Assembly: GCF_008035925.1 (NCBI RefSeq)
Contig: NZ_CP036264.1
Location: 1,523,409-1,587,408, forward strand
Direction: 5' to 3'
Length of the DNA: 64,000 bases
DNA from: Stieleria maiorica
Lineage (GTDB): Bacteria > Planctomycetota > Planctomycetia > Pirellulales > Pirellulaceae
Shown: piece after piece, positions 13,135-21,756 of the stretch
Numbering within the stretch: the stretch's first letter is position 1
Layout of the letters: every line of letters starts with the position of its first letter
Position numbers and translations under genes: made by a program
Notes under the pieces: generated by a model
Seen by the model: only the letters and a program-made list of their open reading frames with translations
Told to the model about the DNA's origin: nothing
Databases searched by the model: none

Positions 13135-13446
13135 TGCGGGATCTCAGTTGGTTTGGGACAGAAAGCGAGAATTCGTCACTTAAAGGTAGGTCAGATTCCG
13201 CCGGCGGCTTGTCCGCTTCACCTAAACACTCGTAACGCCAAGGCGGTCTTTAACGGTTGTTCCCAATGGACCGATCCCGTCAAGCCTGCCGAGCATTCCG
13301 AGGATTCATCGCGGCGGCGGATTTGCGGGGCACTTGTCTCCGCCGGTGGGAGTCCGCGAGCGGGTTGAGAACCGATGAACGACATGCGGATAGAGAATTG
13401 GCGGGAGTGCGCCCCGCATCAACAAACTCCACGGATGGAGTGCCCC
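13135..13446. promoter_or_regulatory. Divergent intergenic region between giant gene and tolC-like gene
   Basis: These 312 bases separate the giant minus-strand gene from the plus-strand tolC-like gene and must carry promoters for both. I see no clear operator palindrome or consensus promoter. GGATGGAG at 13433-13440 acts as the ribosome-binding site for the tolC-like start at 13447. An in-frame upstream ATG at 13375 would add 24 residues ahead of the signal peptide and is less likely. Confidence 0.5.
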
Positions 13447-15369
13447 ATGGGACGGACCGTTTGCAATTTCTTCATCGCGATCGCGACCTGTTTTTCGGTC
13501 GCGGGATCGGTGGGTGCGCAAACGCGGGACTTGCCCTCCTGGCTGACCGAATCGACGGTCCCATCGGCGGCCGAAGACGCGCCGGCCCCCGAGTTGACGG
13601 AAGTCTATGCCGAGCCGGTGCCCGAGATCCCGATGGCGGCCGCGCTGCAGCTTGCCGATCAATCGGATGAACATCCTGACGCGGCCCCCTCGCAGGCCAC
13701 GCCACCCTCGTACGTGGCGATGAATCCGGACCCATTGGTCGTCGGTGATGTGCCGAAGGAATGGTTGAACGAAACGACGATTTCGACGTCCGCCGGCCCG
13801 ACCCAGGTGACATCCGCTTCGGTCAAGCAATTCCTAAGGTCGATGGCGCAGCGGTCTCCGATCTCCGATACCTACCGGCCCTGGTGGGAAGCCACCGCAA
13901 CGGCGCCGTTTGAACTTTCCGCATCATCGGTGGTCGTCGACGGGGACAGTTTGATTTTGGAAGCCCTTCGCCACAGCTTTCGCATCGCGGCGGTCAACGA
14001 AAACATCTGCATCGCACGGACAGGCATCACACGCGCGGCGGCGGATTTTGACCCGACCGCGTTTGTCGAATCAAAATTCGTTCGCACCAGCGTGCCCACG
14101 GGAAGCGATCTGGACGCGGGCACTAACGTCGATCGGCTGCGTGAAGAAGACTTTTCGTTCTCCGGCGGTCTGCGACGGAAGACCCAGACCGGGGCGGAAT
14201 TTGAGATCGGACAGCAGATCGGGTTGCGGGACAGCAGCTCGCAATTCTTTACCCCGGACAACCAGGGCAATTCCAGGCTGACGCTCAGTTTCAACCAACC
14301 GTTGCTCAACGGCGCCGGTCAAGCATACAACCAAAGCCTGATCGTGTTGGCCAAGCTGGACACCCAGATCGCCAACGAAGCGGCGACGACCACGATTCAA
14401 GATCATTTGCTACGTGTCCAGGAATCGATGTGGAACCTGTACTACCAGCGGGCGTCTTTGTTGCTGCGGATCCGCCATTTGAATCAAGCCAAATCGATTC
14501 ACGACTGGTTGGAGAATCGACAGGACTTGGACGCTTTGCAGAGCCAGCTCAAACGCGCCGAGGCGGCGATTGCGACGCGGAATTCTGAACTGGCTCGGGC
14601 GGTGACGGCGATCCGTAACGCGGAAGACCAACTGCGGATGCTTGTCAATTCGCCTCGCTTGAGTGATGACAAGACCGTGGAGATCATTCCCGCTCGACCG
14701 CCCTCGCTGACGCTCGTCCCGGTGTCGATGGAAGACGCCGTCGTCACGGCACTGCAGCAGCGGAGTGAAATGAATGAGGTCGCCCGCGAATTGGACACCG
14801 CACGCGTCCGATTGAACGTCGCCTGCAACGAATTGTTGCCGATGTTGGATCTGGTGCTGGAAACCTATGTCAGCGGTTTGCGGGGAAGCCAAGACATCGG
14901 CGGTTCCTGGATCGACCAATTCAGCGTCGGTGAGCCCAGCTATAGCGCCGGGTTGCTCTTTGAAGTGCCGTTGCAACGCCGCGCGGCTAAGGCCAACGTG
15001 ATACGTCGTCAAGCCGAACTGCGTAAGCTGGCCGGCCGTTTGGGCGAAACGATCGCCAAACTGCACGCCGAGGTGGCCGCTGCAGTCCGCGAAGTCGAAA
15101 CCAGCCACCGAGAACTCGGCGCACGCTATGTCGCGATGGTTTCTGCCCAAGAGTATGTCGATCTGATATCCAATCGCTGGCGTGAACTGCCCGGCGACGG
15201 CTTTTCGGCCAACTCCCTGTTGGAGGACCTGCTGGATGCCCAGGATCGATTGTTGTTGGAAGAGGTCGGATTCGCTCGGGCGCAAATCGACTACACGCTC
15301 AGCACCTCGCGACTGAAACGCGCCACCGGCACGCTGCTGCAGATCCAACCGGTCGGTGCGGCGAACTAA
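13447..15369 (+). CDS. TolC-family outer-membrane efflux protein
   Basis: About 640 residues. The chosen start follows a good ribosome-binding site (GGAG six bases upstream) and yields a clean signal peptide with a cut after SVAGSVGA. After a Pro/Ala-rich spacer of about 130 residues, the protein shows the outer-membrane efflux pattern: two halves rich in long helices, for example the Ala/Gln/Arg-rich coil around LDALQSQLKRAEAAIATRN, and shorter beta-like segments with small and aromatic residues. The family forms trimeric channels that join a periplasmic adaptor to an energised inner-membrane unit. Three adaptor-type genes follow on the same strand, interrupted by a RAYT locus. This is probably the outer-membrane pore of the local export system; its substrate is unknown, and the giant protein is the obvious candidate. 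Confidence 0.88.
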   Translation: MGRTVCNFFIAIATCFSVAGSVGAQTRDLPSWLTESTVPSAAEDAPAPELTEVYAEPVPEIPMAAALQLADQSDEHPDAAPSQATPPSYVAMNPDPLVVGDVPKEWLNETTISTSAGPTQVTSASVKQFLRSMAQRSPISDTYRPWWEATATAPFELSASSVVVDGDSLILEALRHSFRIAAVNENICIARTGITRAAADFDPTAFVESKFVRTSVPTGSDLDAGTNVDRLREEDFSFSGGLRRKTQTGAEFEIGQQIGLRDSSSQFFTPDNQGNSRLTLSFNQPLLNGAGQAYNQSLIVLAKLDTQIANEAATTTIQDHLLRVQESMWNLYYQRASLLLRIRHLNQAKSIHDWLENRQDLDALQSQLKRAEAAIATRNSELARAVTAIRNAEDQLRMLVNSPRLSDDKTVEIIPARPPSLTLVPVSMEDAVVTALQQRSEMNEVARELDTARVRLNVACNELLPMLDLVLETYVSGLRGSQDIGGSWIDQFSVGEPSYSAGLLFEVPLQRRAAKANVIRRQAELRKLAGRLGETIAKLHAEVAAAVREVETSHRELGARYVAMVSAQEYVDLISNRWRELPGDGFSANSLLEDLLDAQDRLLLEEVGFARAQIDYTLSTSRLKRATGTLLQIQPVGAAN

Positions 15370-15373
15370 CGGG

Positions 15374-15535
15374 CGCGCTGGTGTTTAGCCTTTAGGCGAC
15401 TCCCTGTCGCTGCTTTGCAGCGAGTGTGTGCGGCTAAAGCCTGGACACCAGCGCGTTGGTGTTTAGCCTTTAGGCGACTCCCTTGTCGCTGCTTCGCAGC
15501 GAGCGTGTGCGGCTAAAGCCTGGACACCAGCGCGC
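15374..15535. repeat. REP family A, two palindromic units (left of RAYT gene)
   Basis: Two adjacent units of about 82 bases (15374-15455 and 15453-15535). Each starts with a GCTGGTGTTTAGCCTTTAGGC-like arm and ends with GGCTAAAGCCTGGACACCAGC, nearly its reverse complement. A small inner hairpin CGCTGC-TTC-GCAGCG lies between. The block lies immediately past the end of the RAYT gene. Confidence 0.93.
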
Positions 15536-15540
15536 TCGGT

Positions 15541-16173
15541 TCAAAGCTCGGGCGGATCCCAGTCTTGGCCATAGTCGTAAATCGGGTATGCACGCCAGAT
15601 CCGCAGCGCATGCTCGCGACCAACATGTTCCACGTACTCGTTTGCACTGCTGTACGGCCACTCGGTCCACTTCCGACAATATCCGTGGTGCACGGGATTG
15701 TGCAGAATGTAGTTCCACGTCGCGTAGTAGTGACCCTCGGATTTCATCGCGGTCTCCGCTGCGTTGCACCACACCTTGCGACCACGTTGTGATTCTTCAC
15801 CGTTCCAATCGAACGATGAGCGACCGTGTAGCGTTCCAATTTGTTTGAGGACGTGCGTCAAATCAGGTGCGTCGACGAGAGCGTGGTAATGGTTGGGCAG
15901 CACGACCCACGCAAACAGGGTTTGGCAAAACTCTTCCAGCAATTCAGACAAACTGTTTGAAAACGCTTCTATTCGTCGATCGGTGATGCCGATGACCGGC
16001 ACATGTTCGAAGCACGCTGCGGTGATCATGTAGAGCGACGTGCGATCGCTTTGAATGTGTGCCGGTGAATGGGGCGGATGATTTCGCTGTCGCCGTTCAT
16101 CGAGAATCTTCTGACGCTGCTGTGGTGTCCAGCGCCGCCATCGGTACATCGATTCGGGATCTTGCGGCATCAC
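15541..16173 (-). CDS. REP-associated tyrosine transposase (RAYT, Y1/HUH family)
   Basis: A 210-residue single-strand-specific transposase-like protein. The HUH metal-binding motif is LPNHYHALVD (H95, H97). The family motif YIxxNPVxxG follows at 155-164, and Y155 is the likely catalytic tyrosine. An N-terminal basic stretch (WRRWTPQQRQKILDERRQR) precedes the core. Family knowledge: RAYTs recognise and cut REP hairpins and are usually single-copy, domesticated genes. Here the gene is framed on both sides by copies of one palindromic repeat (family A), the arrangement expected of a REP/RAYT pair. It lies antisense between the tolC-like gene and the first adaptor gene, so it probably entered a previously compact export locus. 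The reading frame and motifs are intact. Confidence 0.9.
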   Translation of the reverse strand: MMPQDPESMYRWRRWTPQQRQKILDERRQRNHPPHSPAHIQSDRTSLYMITAACFEHVPVIGITDRRIEAFSNSLSELLEEFCQTLFAWVVLPNHYHALVDAPDLTHVLKQIGTLHGRSSFDWNGEESQRGRKVWCNAAETAMKSEGHYYATWNYILHNPVHHGYCRKWTEWPYSSANEYVEHVGREHALRIWRAYPIYDYGQDWDPPEL

Positions 16174-16638
16174 TTCCCCCGTGCAGCAGAAGGATCATCG
16201 ATTCGGAACGAATGATTCTATCGCGGTGAAAGGTTGAATACCAGCGCGCGTTGGTGTTTCGCCTTGAGGCGACTCCCCGTCGCTGCTTCGCAGCGAGCGT
16301 GTGCGGCTAAAGCCTGAACACCAGCGCGTTGGTGTTTCGCCTTGAGGCGACTCTCTTGTCGCTGCTTCGCAGCGAGTGTGTGCGGCTAAAGCCTGAACAC
16401 CAGCGCATGTTGGTGTTTAGCCTTGAGGCGATTCCTCTCGCTGCGAAGCAGCGACCCCCGTGCGGCTAAAGCCTGAACACCAGCGCGTTGGTGTCTAGCC
16501 TTGAGGCGACAGCCGCGGGTCGGGGGGCATTTTTTCGGGTTGTGTCGCTTATTGGTGTCCTAAACTTGCCTCGGGCGAGCTGTTTCATGCAGCCAGACCT
16601 CCATTCCCACCGGCACCCTTCCTGCTTTCCGCGACGCC
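16174..16638. other. Intergenic region: REP array and leader of first adaptor gene
   Basis: These 465 bases upstream of both the RAYT gene (minus) and the adaptor gene (plus) consist mostly of the family A array. The last 128 bases (16511-16638) are non-repetitive and should hold the promoter or at least the translation start signals of the adaptor gene. I see no clear consensus promoter. Confidence 0.7.
16236..16510. repeat. REP family A array, three full and two partial units (right of RAYT gene)
   Basis: A partial tail at 16236-16250, full units at about 16245-16328, 16324-16407 and 16409-16487, and a truncated head at 16485-16510. The units match those left of the RAYT gene but use GTTTCGCCTTGAGGC in place of GTTTAGCCTTTAGGC in two of them. 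In the unit at 16409-16487 the inner hairpin is flipped (CTGCGAAGCAG instead of CTGCTTCGCAG). Spacing is too regular and the arms too palindromic for unrelated sequence. Confidence 0.93.
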
Positions 16639-17472
16639 ATGAAATCCTGCCACCGTTCCGCTGACGTGCGATTGCTCTCGTTCCAAACCGTTTTGATTGC
16701 GGGGATCGCATTGGTCTGTCGGTCTTCCCTCGCGACCGAGGTCCAAGGGTACACCGAACCCGTCCGGACCATCGAAGTCGCGTCGGATGAAACCGGAACG
16801 GTGGACGAGGTGTTGGTGCATTTGGGCCAGAAGATCGAACAAGGCCAACCACTTCTGCGACTGAACAGTCAAGTCCACCTGGCCCAGATCGAAGTTGCCA
16901 AGCAACAGATGAACGCCCAGGGCAGGTTGGATGCCGCCAAGGCGGAGGTCGAATTGACGTCCGCACGGTTGGAAAAACTCGAGTCGCTGCGCAAATCGGG
17001 GCATGCCCGCCAAGCCGAACTTCACCGCGCCGCGAAAGAATTCAAGGTTGCCGAGGCGAATCTGCGCAGTGTCGTCGAAGAGATGGAGACTCGACGGCTG
17101 GAACACGACCGTCTGCTCACGCAAATGCGTCGCCGCGTGATTCACGCCCCGGTCACGGGGATCGTCACCGAACTGCACAAGGAACCCGGGGAGTTCGTCG
17201 CTCCAAATAAGCCGGAGATCATTACCCTGGTTCAATTGGACACCTTGCTGGCCAACTTTGCCCTGCTTGGCTCCCAAGCCGAACAGCTGACGACGGGGCA
17301 GGAAATCGAATTGCAGTTCTCCGAATCGGGGCAAGTGACCTCCGGCAAGGTCCACTTCATCTCGCCGGTGACCGACGCCGAAAGCGGAACGGTGTTGGTC
17401 AAAATCGCGATCGACAATGCCGACGGGATGATCCGCAGCGGCGCCCGCTGCGCGATCCAATTGAAGGATTGA
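16639..17472 (+). CDS. Periplasmic adaptor protein (HlyD/RND adaptor-like)
   Basis: 277 residues with an N-terminal signal sequence (hydrophobic FQTVLIAGIALVC, likely cut after SSLA). A lipoyl/biotinyl half-motif (VDEVLVHLGQKIEQGQPLLRL) is followed by a long coiled-coil hairpin (about 75-165) and the second half (APVTGIVTELHKEPGEFV). A short beta-barrel region ends the protein. In this family the coil docks on TolC and the barrel on an inner-membrane partner. The gene ends six bases before the next adaptor gene, so they form an operon. It is shorter than most RND adaptors and lacks an obvious lipobox or membrane anchor. Confidence 0.88.
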   Translation: MKSCHRSADVRLLSFQTVLIAGIALVCRSSLATEVQGYTEPVRTIEVASDETGTVDEVLVHLGQKIEQGQPLLRLNSQVHLAQIEVAKQQMNAQGRLDAAKAEVELTSARLEKLESLRKSGHARQAELHRAAKEFKVAEANLRSVVEEMETRRLEHDRLLTQMRRRVIHAPVTGIVTELHKEPGEFVAPNKPEIITLVQLDTLLANFALLGSQAEQLTTGQEIELQFSESGQVTSGKVHFISPVTDAESGTVLVKIAIDNADGMIRSGARCAIQLKD

Positions 17473-17478
17473 GCAAAC

Positions 17479-19425
17479 GTGGCGACCGAGATCTCCAACA
17501 CCGGATCCGGCACCGGCGATCCGATCCTGGTCGGCGCCGGCCCCGATTCTACCGGCCCCAAACTCTCTGCACCCAAGCTCGCTGTACCGGATCCGGACGT
17601 ACCGGATGGTTGTGACGGTCTTGCTGCACCGCGTCGCCGCGCGGCCGACGTCGCCGGTATCGCTTCTTCGAACTCTCCGTTCGGATCGGCGGTCAACCAC
17701 CAGGACGCTTCTGAGCGTCTGTTGGAACGGCTGGACGAACTCTCGGTCGTTATCGCGGCCGTGATTTTTGGCATCGATTCTGACGACCAACTGGTTCTTC
17801 CCCAACCGCTGCGTTTGGATCCGAGCGACCGAAACGCGCAACCGCAGTTGGCACAGTTGATGTCGGTCTGTCAACAAACCGCCAGCAGCGGCCAAGTTCA
17901 CTCTCGACGTCAACTTTCCCCAGAACGCGTCCTCATTGCATTTCCGATCGCAACGGGATCGGACTTGCCACAGGTGCTCGGTCTGATGGTTGCGTTGCCG
18001 GACGACCTGCAGCGTTTCACCCAATCCGTCCTTGGGTTGACCGAACAGTTTGCCATCGATCATCTTCAGCATCGTTTGCAACGGCAGGCGGAACTCGCAT
18101 CCGATGCCGCCGCGACCGTTGAACTGTTGACCCGCGCGTTGGCGACCGAGGATCACAAGGAGGCCTGTCAGGTGATCGTGACGGAACTGGCCGATCACTT
18201 GCAACTGCGGCGGGCGGCGATCGGGATGACGTCGAAGGGATCACGAAGTTGCCGGCTGGTGGCGCTCAGCGATTCGACTCGAATCGATGCCTCGACCGCC
18301 CAGACCCGATTGATCGAGAACGTGATGGACGAAGCGTTGCTCTCGGGGGCGATCACGATGGCCGGCTCGGCCACCGGCGGACACGACGCGGCGCGCAACG
18401 CGGCCGAACTGGCCCGCCTACACGCCGCAACCGTCCTGGTTGTGCCGTTGGCCGACGCGCCCGAACAACCCCGCGCTGTGTTGTTGGCCATCATCGATTC
18501 GGATCGGTCGGTCCAGCCGGTTCGGCAGTTTTTGCACGCGGCGCAAAACTCGCTCGGCGCTGTCTTGAATGCACTGCAAACACCGCGTTCCTCTCAAACG
18601 GTTCGACGATTGGGCCGCGCCGTGAAATCGCGATCCGGCAGCCTTGCCATCGCGGCCGGTGTTCTGCTGCTGGCGTCGCTGTTCATACGCATTCCCCACC
18701 GCGAAACCTGCGACGTGCGAGTCGAACCGCGTACCAAACGATTCGTGGCGGCCCCGTTCGATGCGACGCTGAAAGAGTGTTTCGTTGAACCGGGCGATGT
18801 GGTCCGTCAGGGCGATCTGCTGGCAACGCTGGACGGCCGGGAATTGAAATGGAAACGAGAGTCGCTGCAAGCCGATCATGATCAGGCCGTCAAGAAACGC
18901 GATGCCGCCCAGGCATCACGGGCCTACGCCGATCAACGGATCGCACAACTGGAGATCGACGCTCTGCGGTCGGAACTGAATCTGCTGGACCTTCGTTTGA
19001 GTGAATTGCAGCTGCGCAGTCCCGTCGACGGGATGGTCGTGGCGGGGGATCTGAAGCGTGCCACGGGCGCTCCGTTGACGACCGGGCAGTCGCTGTTCGA
19101 GGTCGCGCCGCTGGACGAAATGATCATCGAAGCGTCCGTCAGGGACGACCGGATCGCGTACGTCCAAAAAGACCAACCCGCCCGACTGCGGCTGAACGCC
19201 TATCCCCAACGCAGCTGGGACGCGCGGATCGAAATCGTCAATCCACGCAGCGAGATTCGCGATGAAGAAAACGTGTTCATCGCCCAGTGCACGCTGCCCA
19301 ACGAGCAACAGTTGCTGCGTCCGGGGATGAAAGGGACGCTCAAAATCGACTGTGGCCGTCGTGCGCTCGGCTGGGTTTGGTTTCACCGACCCGCCGAAGC
19401 CGTTTCACAGTGGTTCTGGTGGTAG
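17479..19425 (+). CDS. Sensor-like cytosolic region fused to membrane-anchored HlyD adaptor
   Basis: 648 residues from a GTG start, six bases after the previous stop. The first 380 residues have no signal peptide and look cytosolic: a Pro/Gly-rich leader, then one or two alpha/beta modules resembling GAF domains (about 75-205 and 215-360; for example RLHAATVLVVPLAD). A single membrane helix follows (about 387-405, SLAIAAGVLLLASLFI). The remainder is HlyD: VKECFVEP-type lipoyl half (ECFVEPGDVVRQGDLLATLDG), a short coil, RSPVDGMVVAGDL, and a beta-barrel ending RPGMKGTLKI. A GAF-like cytosolic sensor on an export adaptor is unusual. The GAF call rests on fold pattern only and is moderate. The gene ends five bases before the M50-HlyD gene. 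Confidence 0.8.
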   Translation: MATEISNTGSGTGDPILVGAGPDSTGPKLSAPKLAVPDPDVPDGCDGLAAPRRRAADVAGIASSNSPFGSAVNHQDASERLLERLDELSVVIAAVIFGIDSDDQLVLPQPLRLDPSDRNAQPQLAQLMSVCQQTASSGQVHSRRQLSPERVLIAFPIATGSDLPQVLGLMVALPDDLQRFTQSVLGLTEQFAIDHLQHRLQRQAELASDAAATVELLTRALATEDHKEACQVIVTELADHLQLRRAAIGMTSKGSRSCRLVALSDSTRIDASTAQTRLIENVMDEALLSGAITMAGSATGGHDAARNAAELARLHAATVLVVPLADAPEQPRAVLLAIIDSDRSVQPVRQFLHAAQNSLGAVLNALQTPRSSQTVRRLGRAVKSRSGSLAIAAGVLLLASLFIRIPHRETCDVRVEPRTKRFVAAPFDATLKECFVEPGDVVRQGDLLATLDGRELKWKRESLQADHDQAVKKRDAAQASRAYADQRIAQLEIDALRSELNLLDLRLSELQLRSPVDGMVVAGDLKRATGAPLTTGQSLFEVAPLDEMIIEASVRDDRIAYVQKDQPARLRLNAYPQRSWDARIEIVNPRSEIRDEENVFIAQCTLPNEQQLLRPGMKGTLKIDCGRRALGWVWFHRPAEAVSQWFWW

Positions 19426-19430
19426 CCGCC

Positions 19431-21596
19431 ATGTCGGACGACCAGCAGCATTTTGCAAGCGACCAAAGCACGACGTCGGTGGTGCTTCGCCAGGATTTGC
19501 GGGTGACGCCGTGTGAGGATGCACGGCAGCCCCACGTGGTCGTCGAAGATCCGGTTGCGGGAGCGTTTTATCGGCTCGGCCGGATCGAGTACGCGTTGGC
19601 GTCTCGCCTGACCGCCTCGCGGACGATCGCCCAGGCCTATCGGGACGTGTGCGAGCAATACCCTGACCATCGCGTGTCCGAGGACGATGCGGCCGATCTG
19701 TGCCGCTGGTTGATCGACAACCAATTGGCGCACACCGAGTCGTCCAAGTCCTCGGCACGACTGCATCGCTCGGCCGAGAAATCCGAAACGGATCGGTTCA
19801 AACAACGCGTCAACCCGATCGCGATCCGAATCCCGCTGCTACATCCCGATCGGATGGTCGGCAGCTTAGTGCAGTTTACGGGTTGGATCTTCTCGGTGCC
19901 CGCGACCGCCGTCGGCGTCCTGGTGATGCTGTTCAGTGGATGCTTGGCACTGATGCACTGGGAGCAACTAACCGCATCCACACAGTATTTGTTTGCGCCA
20001 TCATCGCTGTCGCTGTTGCTGTTGCTGGCTGTGACCGTTGGCTTGAAAGTGATTCACGAATTTGCCCATGCGATCGTTTGCAAACGCTACGGCGGAGACG
20101 TCGGCGAGATGGGGGTGTTGCTGATCTTGTTGGCACCGCTGGCCTATGTCGACGTCAGCTCGGTTTGGCGGTTCCGTCGCCGCTGGCAACGCATTCACGT
20201 CGCGTCGGCGGGGATCTATCTGGAACTGCTAGTCGCCGCGATCGCGATGTTGGTTTGGCGCTCCGCCGATTCAGCGTTGGTCCGACACGTGTGCACCAGC
20301 GTGATGCTCTCGGCCGGCGTCGCGACGCTGGTGTTCAATGCCAATCCGCTGATGAAGTTCGACGGCTACTTCATGCTGGTCGACTGGGCCCGGGCGCCGA
20401 ACTTGTACACGGACAGCCAGAACCAGTTGCGACGATTGCTGCGACGCCTGTTTCTGGGCGGCGAGGTCAAAGAGCCTCAATGGACACCCGGCTATCGGAT
20501 TGCCGTCGGTGTTTACGCACCGCTGGCATTGTTTTGGAAAGGTTTTGTATGTCTGGGGCTGACGCTTGCCGCGACGAAACTCTTTCACGGGCTGGGAACG
20601 CTGCTGGCGGTCGTCGCCTGTGTGTGCTGGATCGGCGGTCCGGCGTGGCGTGGTTTTTCGATGATTCGCAAGGCCCCACGGTCCGGGCGGCGACGGTTCG
20701 CGCTGGCCGCGGCCGGATCGCTGGCGCTGGCCGGTGCCCTGTCGGTGGTGGTCCCCTGGCCGGGAGCGACGCCGGTCCACGCGGTGGTGGAGTATTCGCC
20801 GCACGAAGTGGTGCGGGCCGAGGTGCCGGGATTTGTCCACGCGATCCATGTCGACACGGGACAGTGGGTGTCCGAGGGCGAGCAGCTGTTGACGCTTCGC
20901 AACCCGGAACTGGTCCTCGAAGCCGAGCAGTTGGAAACGAAGATTCAACAATCGACGTTGCGCAGGCGCCAACAGACGCTTCGAGGGAAACACGCCGCCG
21001 CGCAAGCCGAGGCGACCGAGTGGGAGTCGTTGACAAGACGGCTGCAAGACGCGAACGAACAAATCGATTCACTGGTCGTCCGTGCGTCCCGTTCCGGCGT
21101 GGTCGTTCGCCGACGATTGCAGGAGTTGCAAGGAACCTATGTCGCCCAGGGCGATGAGTTGCTGGTGATCGGAGACGAATCACAAAAGGAACTTCGGCTG
21201 CTGATTCCGCAGGACAGATACGACCAGTTTCGCGATCAGGCCGGTACCGCGGTTCGGTTTCGCGCCCCCGGACAGCCGACGCAAATGTCTGCGTTGTCAA
21301 CGATCATCCCGCGGGCGCGGACCGAGGTGGATTATCCGTCGTTGCTGGCCAGTAACGGAGGTCCGCTGGCGGTCAAACACGTTTCCAACGATGCATCGCA
21401 AGCTGCTGCGGAATTCGAATTGCTGGTGCCCCACTTCGAAGCCATCGTTCCGCTCGATGCGTCGCAAGGCGCCGGTTTGCATAGCGGACAACGAGCCAGT
21501 GTCTCGATCGGGGGACTCGACCGGACGATCGGATCGCACCTGTGGCGGGTGACGGCGGAGTGGATCGACCAGGCGGTTCAAGCGACAGACCGCTGA
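19431..21596 (+). CDS. PqqD-like / M50 site-2 protease / HlyD fusion membrane protein
   Basis: 721 residues; ATG at 19431, five bases after the upstream stop. The first about 110 residues resemble a PqqD-type winged helix (YRLGRIEYALASRL, then a helical DDAADLCRWLIDNQLA). Membrane segments follow with the zinc-protease motif HEFAH (H209, E210, H213) and the partner motif NANPLMKFDG (303-312, D311 as third ligand), both hallmarks of site-2 proteases. More membrane helices lead to a C-terminal HlyD region with a lipoyl half (VPGFVHAIHVDTGQWVSEGEQLL) and a coil. Related fusions occur in bacterial peptide and protein export loci. With TolC-like and HlyD genes upstream and no ABC ATPase, this is the best candidate for the inner-membrane component. 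Energy source and substrate are unknown. Confidence 0.88.
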   Translation: MSDDQQHFASDQSTTSVVLRQDLRVTPCEDARQPHVVVEDPVAGAFYRLGRIEYALASRLTASRTIAQAYRDVCEQYPDHRVSEDDAADLCRWLIDNQLAHTESSKSSARLHRSAEKSETDRFKQRVNPIAIRIPLLHPDRMVGSLVQFTGWIFSVPATAVGVLVMLFSGCLALMHWEQLTASTQYLFAPSSLSLLLLLAVTVGLKVIHEFAHAIVCKRYGGDVGEMGVLLILLAPLAYVDVSSVWRFRRRWQRIHVASAGIYLELLVAAIAMLVWRSADSALVRHVCTSVMLSAGVATLVFNANPLMKFDGYFMLVDWARAPNLYTDSQNQLRRLLRRLFLGGEVKEPQWTPGYRIAVGVYAPLALFWKGFVCLGLTLAATKLFHGLGTLLAVVACVCWIGGPAWRGFSMIRKAPRSGRRRFALAAAGSLALAGALSVVVPWPGATPVHAVVEYSPHEVVRAEVPGFVHAIHVDTGQWVSEGEQLLTLRNPELVLEAEQLETKIQQSTLRRRQQTLRGKHAAAQAEATEWESLTRRLQDANEQIDSLVVRASRSGVVVRRRLQELQGTYVAQGDELLVIGDESQKELRLLIPQDRYDQFRDQAGTAVRFRAPGQPTQMSALSTIIPRARTEVDYPSLLASNGGPLAVKHVSNDASQAAAEFELLVPHFEAIVPLDASQGAGLHSGQRASVSIGGLDRTIGSHLWRVTAEWIDQAVQATDR

Positions 21597-21711
21597 TTCG
21601 GTTTTGCGGGTCGTATCGAACGTGCGGACACCGTTTAAGAATCCAAATTGTTAGCCCAGTGCGAATTTGCAACATCACCTCCAACGTCGACAGATTGACT
21701 TACGGTTTCCT

Positions 21712-21728
21712 GCGAGAGCAGCTCTCGC
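21712..21728. promoter_or_regulatory. Perfect palindrome upstream of HD-GYP regulator gene
   Basis: GCGAGAGC-A-GCTCTCGC, two perfect 8-base arms around one base, lies 28 bases before the chosen start of the response-regulator gene and overlaps alternative upstream starts. It could be an operator for a dimeric regulator or an RNA hairpin; chance cannot be excluded. Confidence 0.35.
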
Positions 21729-21756
21729 GATGATTTCTAGGCAACCCCAAGAGCGG

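Noticed and set aside
13375-13446. Upstream ATG as tolC-like start
   Set aside because: It would bury the signal peptide behind 24 charged residues; the ATG at 13447 has a good ribosome-binding site.
15541-16173. Complete IS200/IS605 insertion sequence
   Set aside because: No tnpB or insertion-sequence ends; size, motif set and flanking repeats fit a RAYT instead.
16236-16510. Possible CRISPR array
   Set aside because: Units are about 82 bases, abut directly and are palindromic throughout; there are no unique spacers or cas genes.
16585-18204. Minus-strand open frame opposite the adaptor genes
   Set aside because: Gln/Arg/Gly-rich sequence without motifs; the opposite strand encodes recognisable HlyD proteins.
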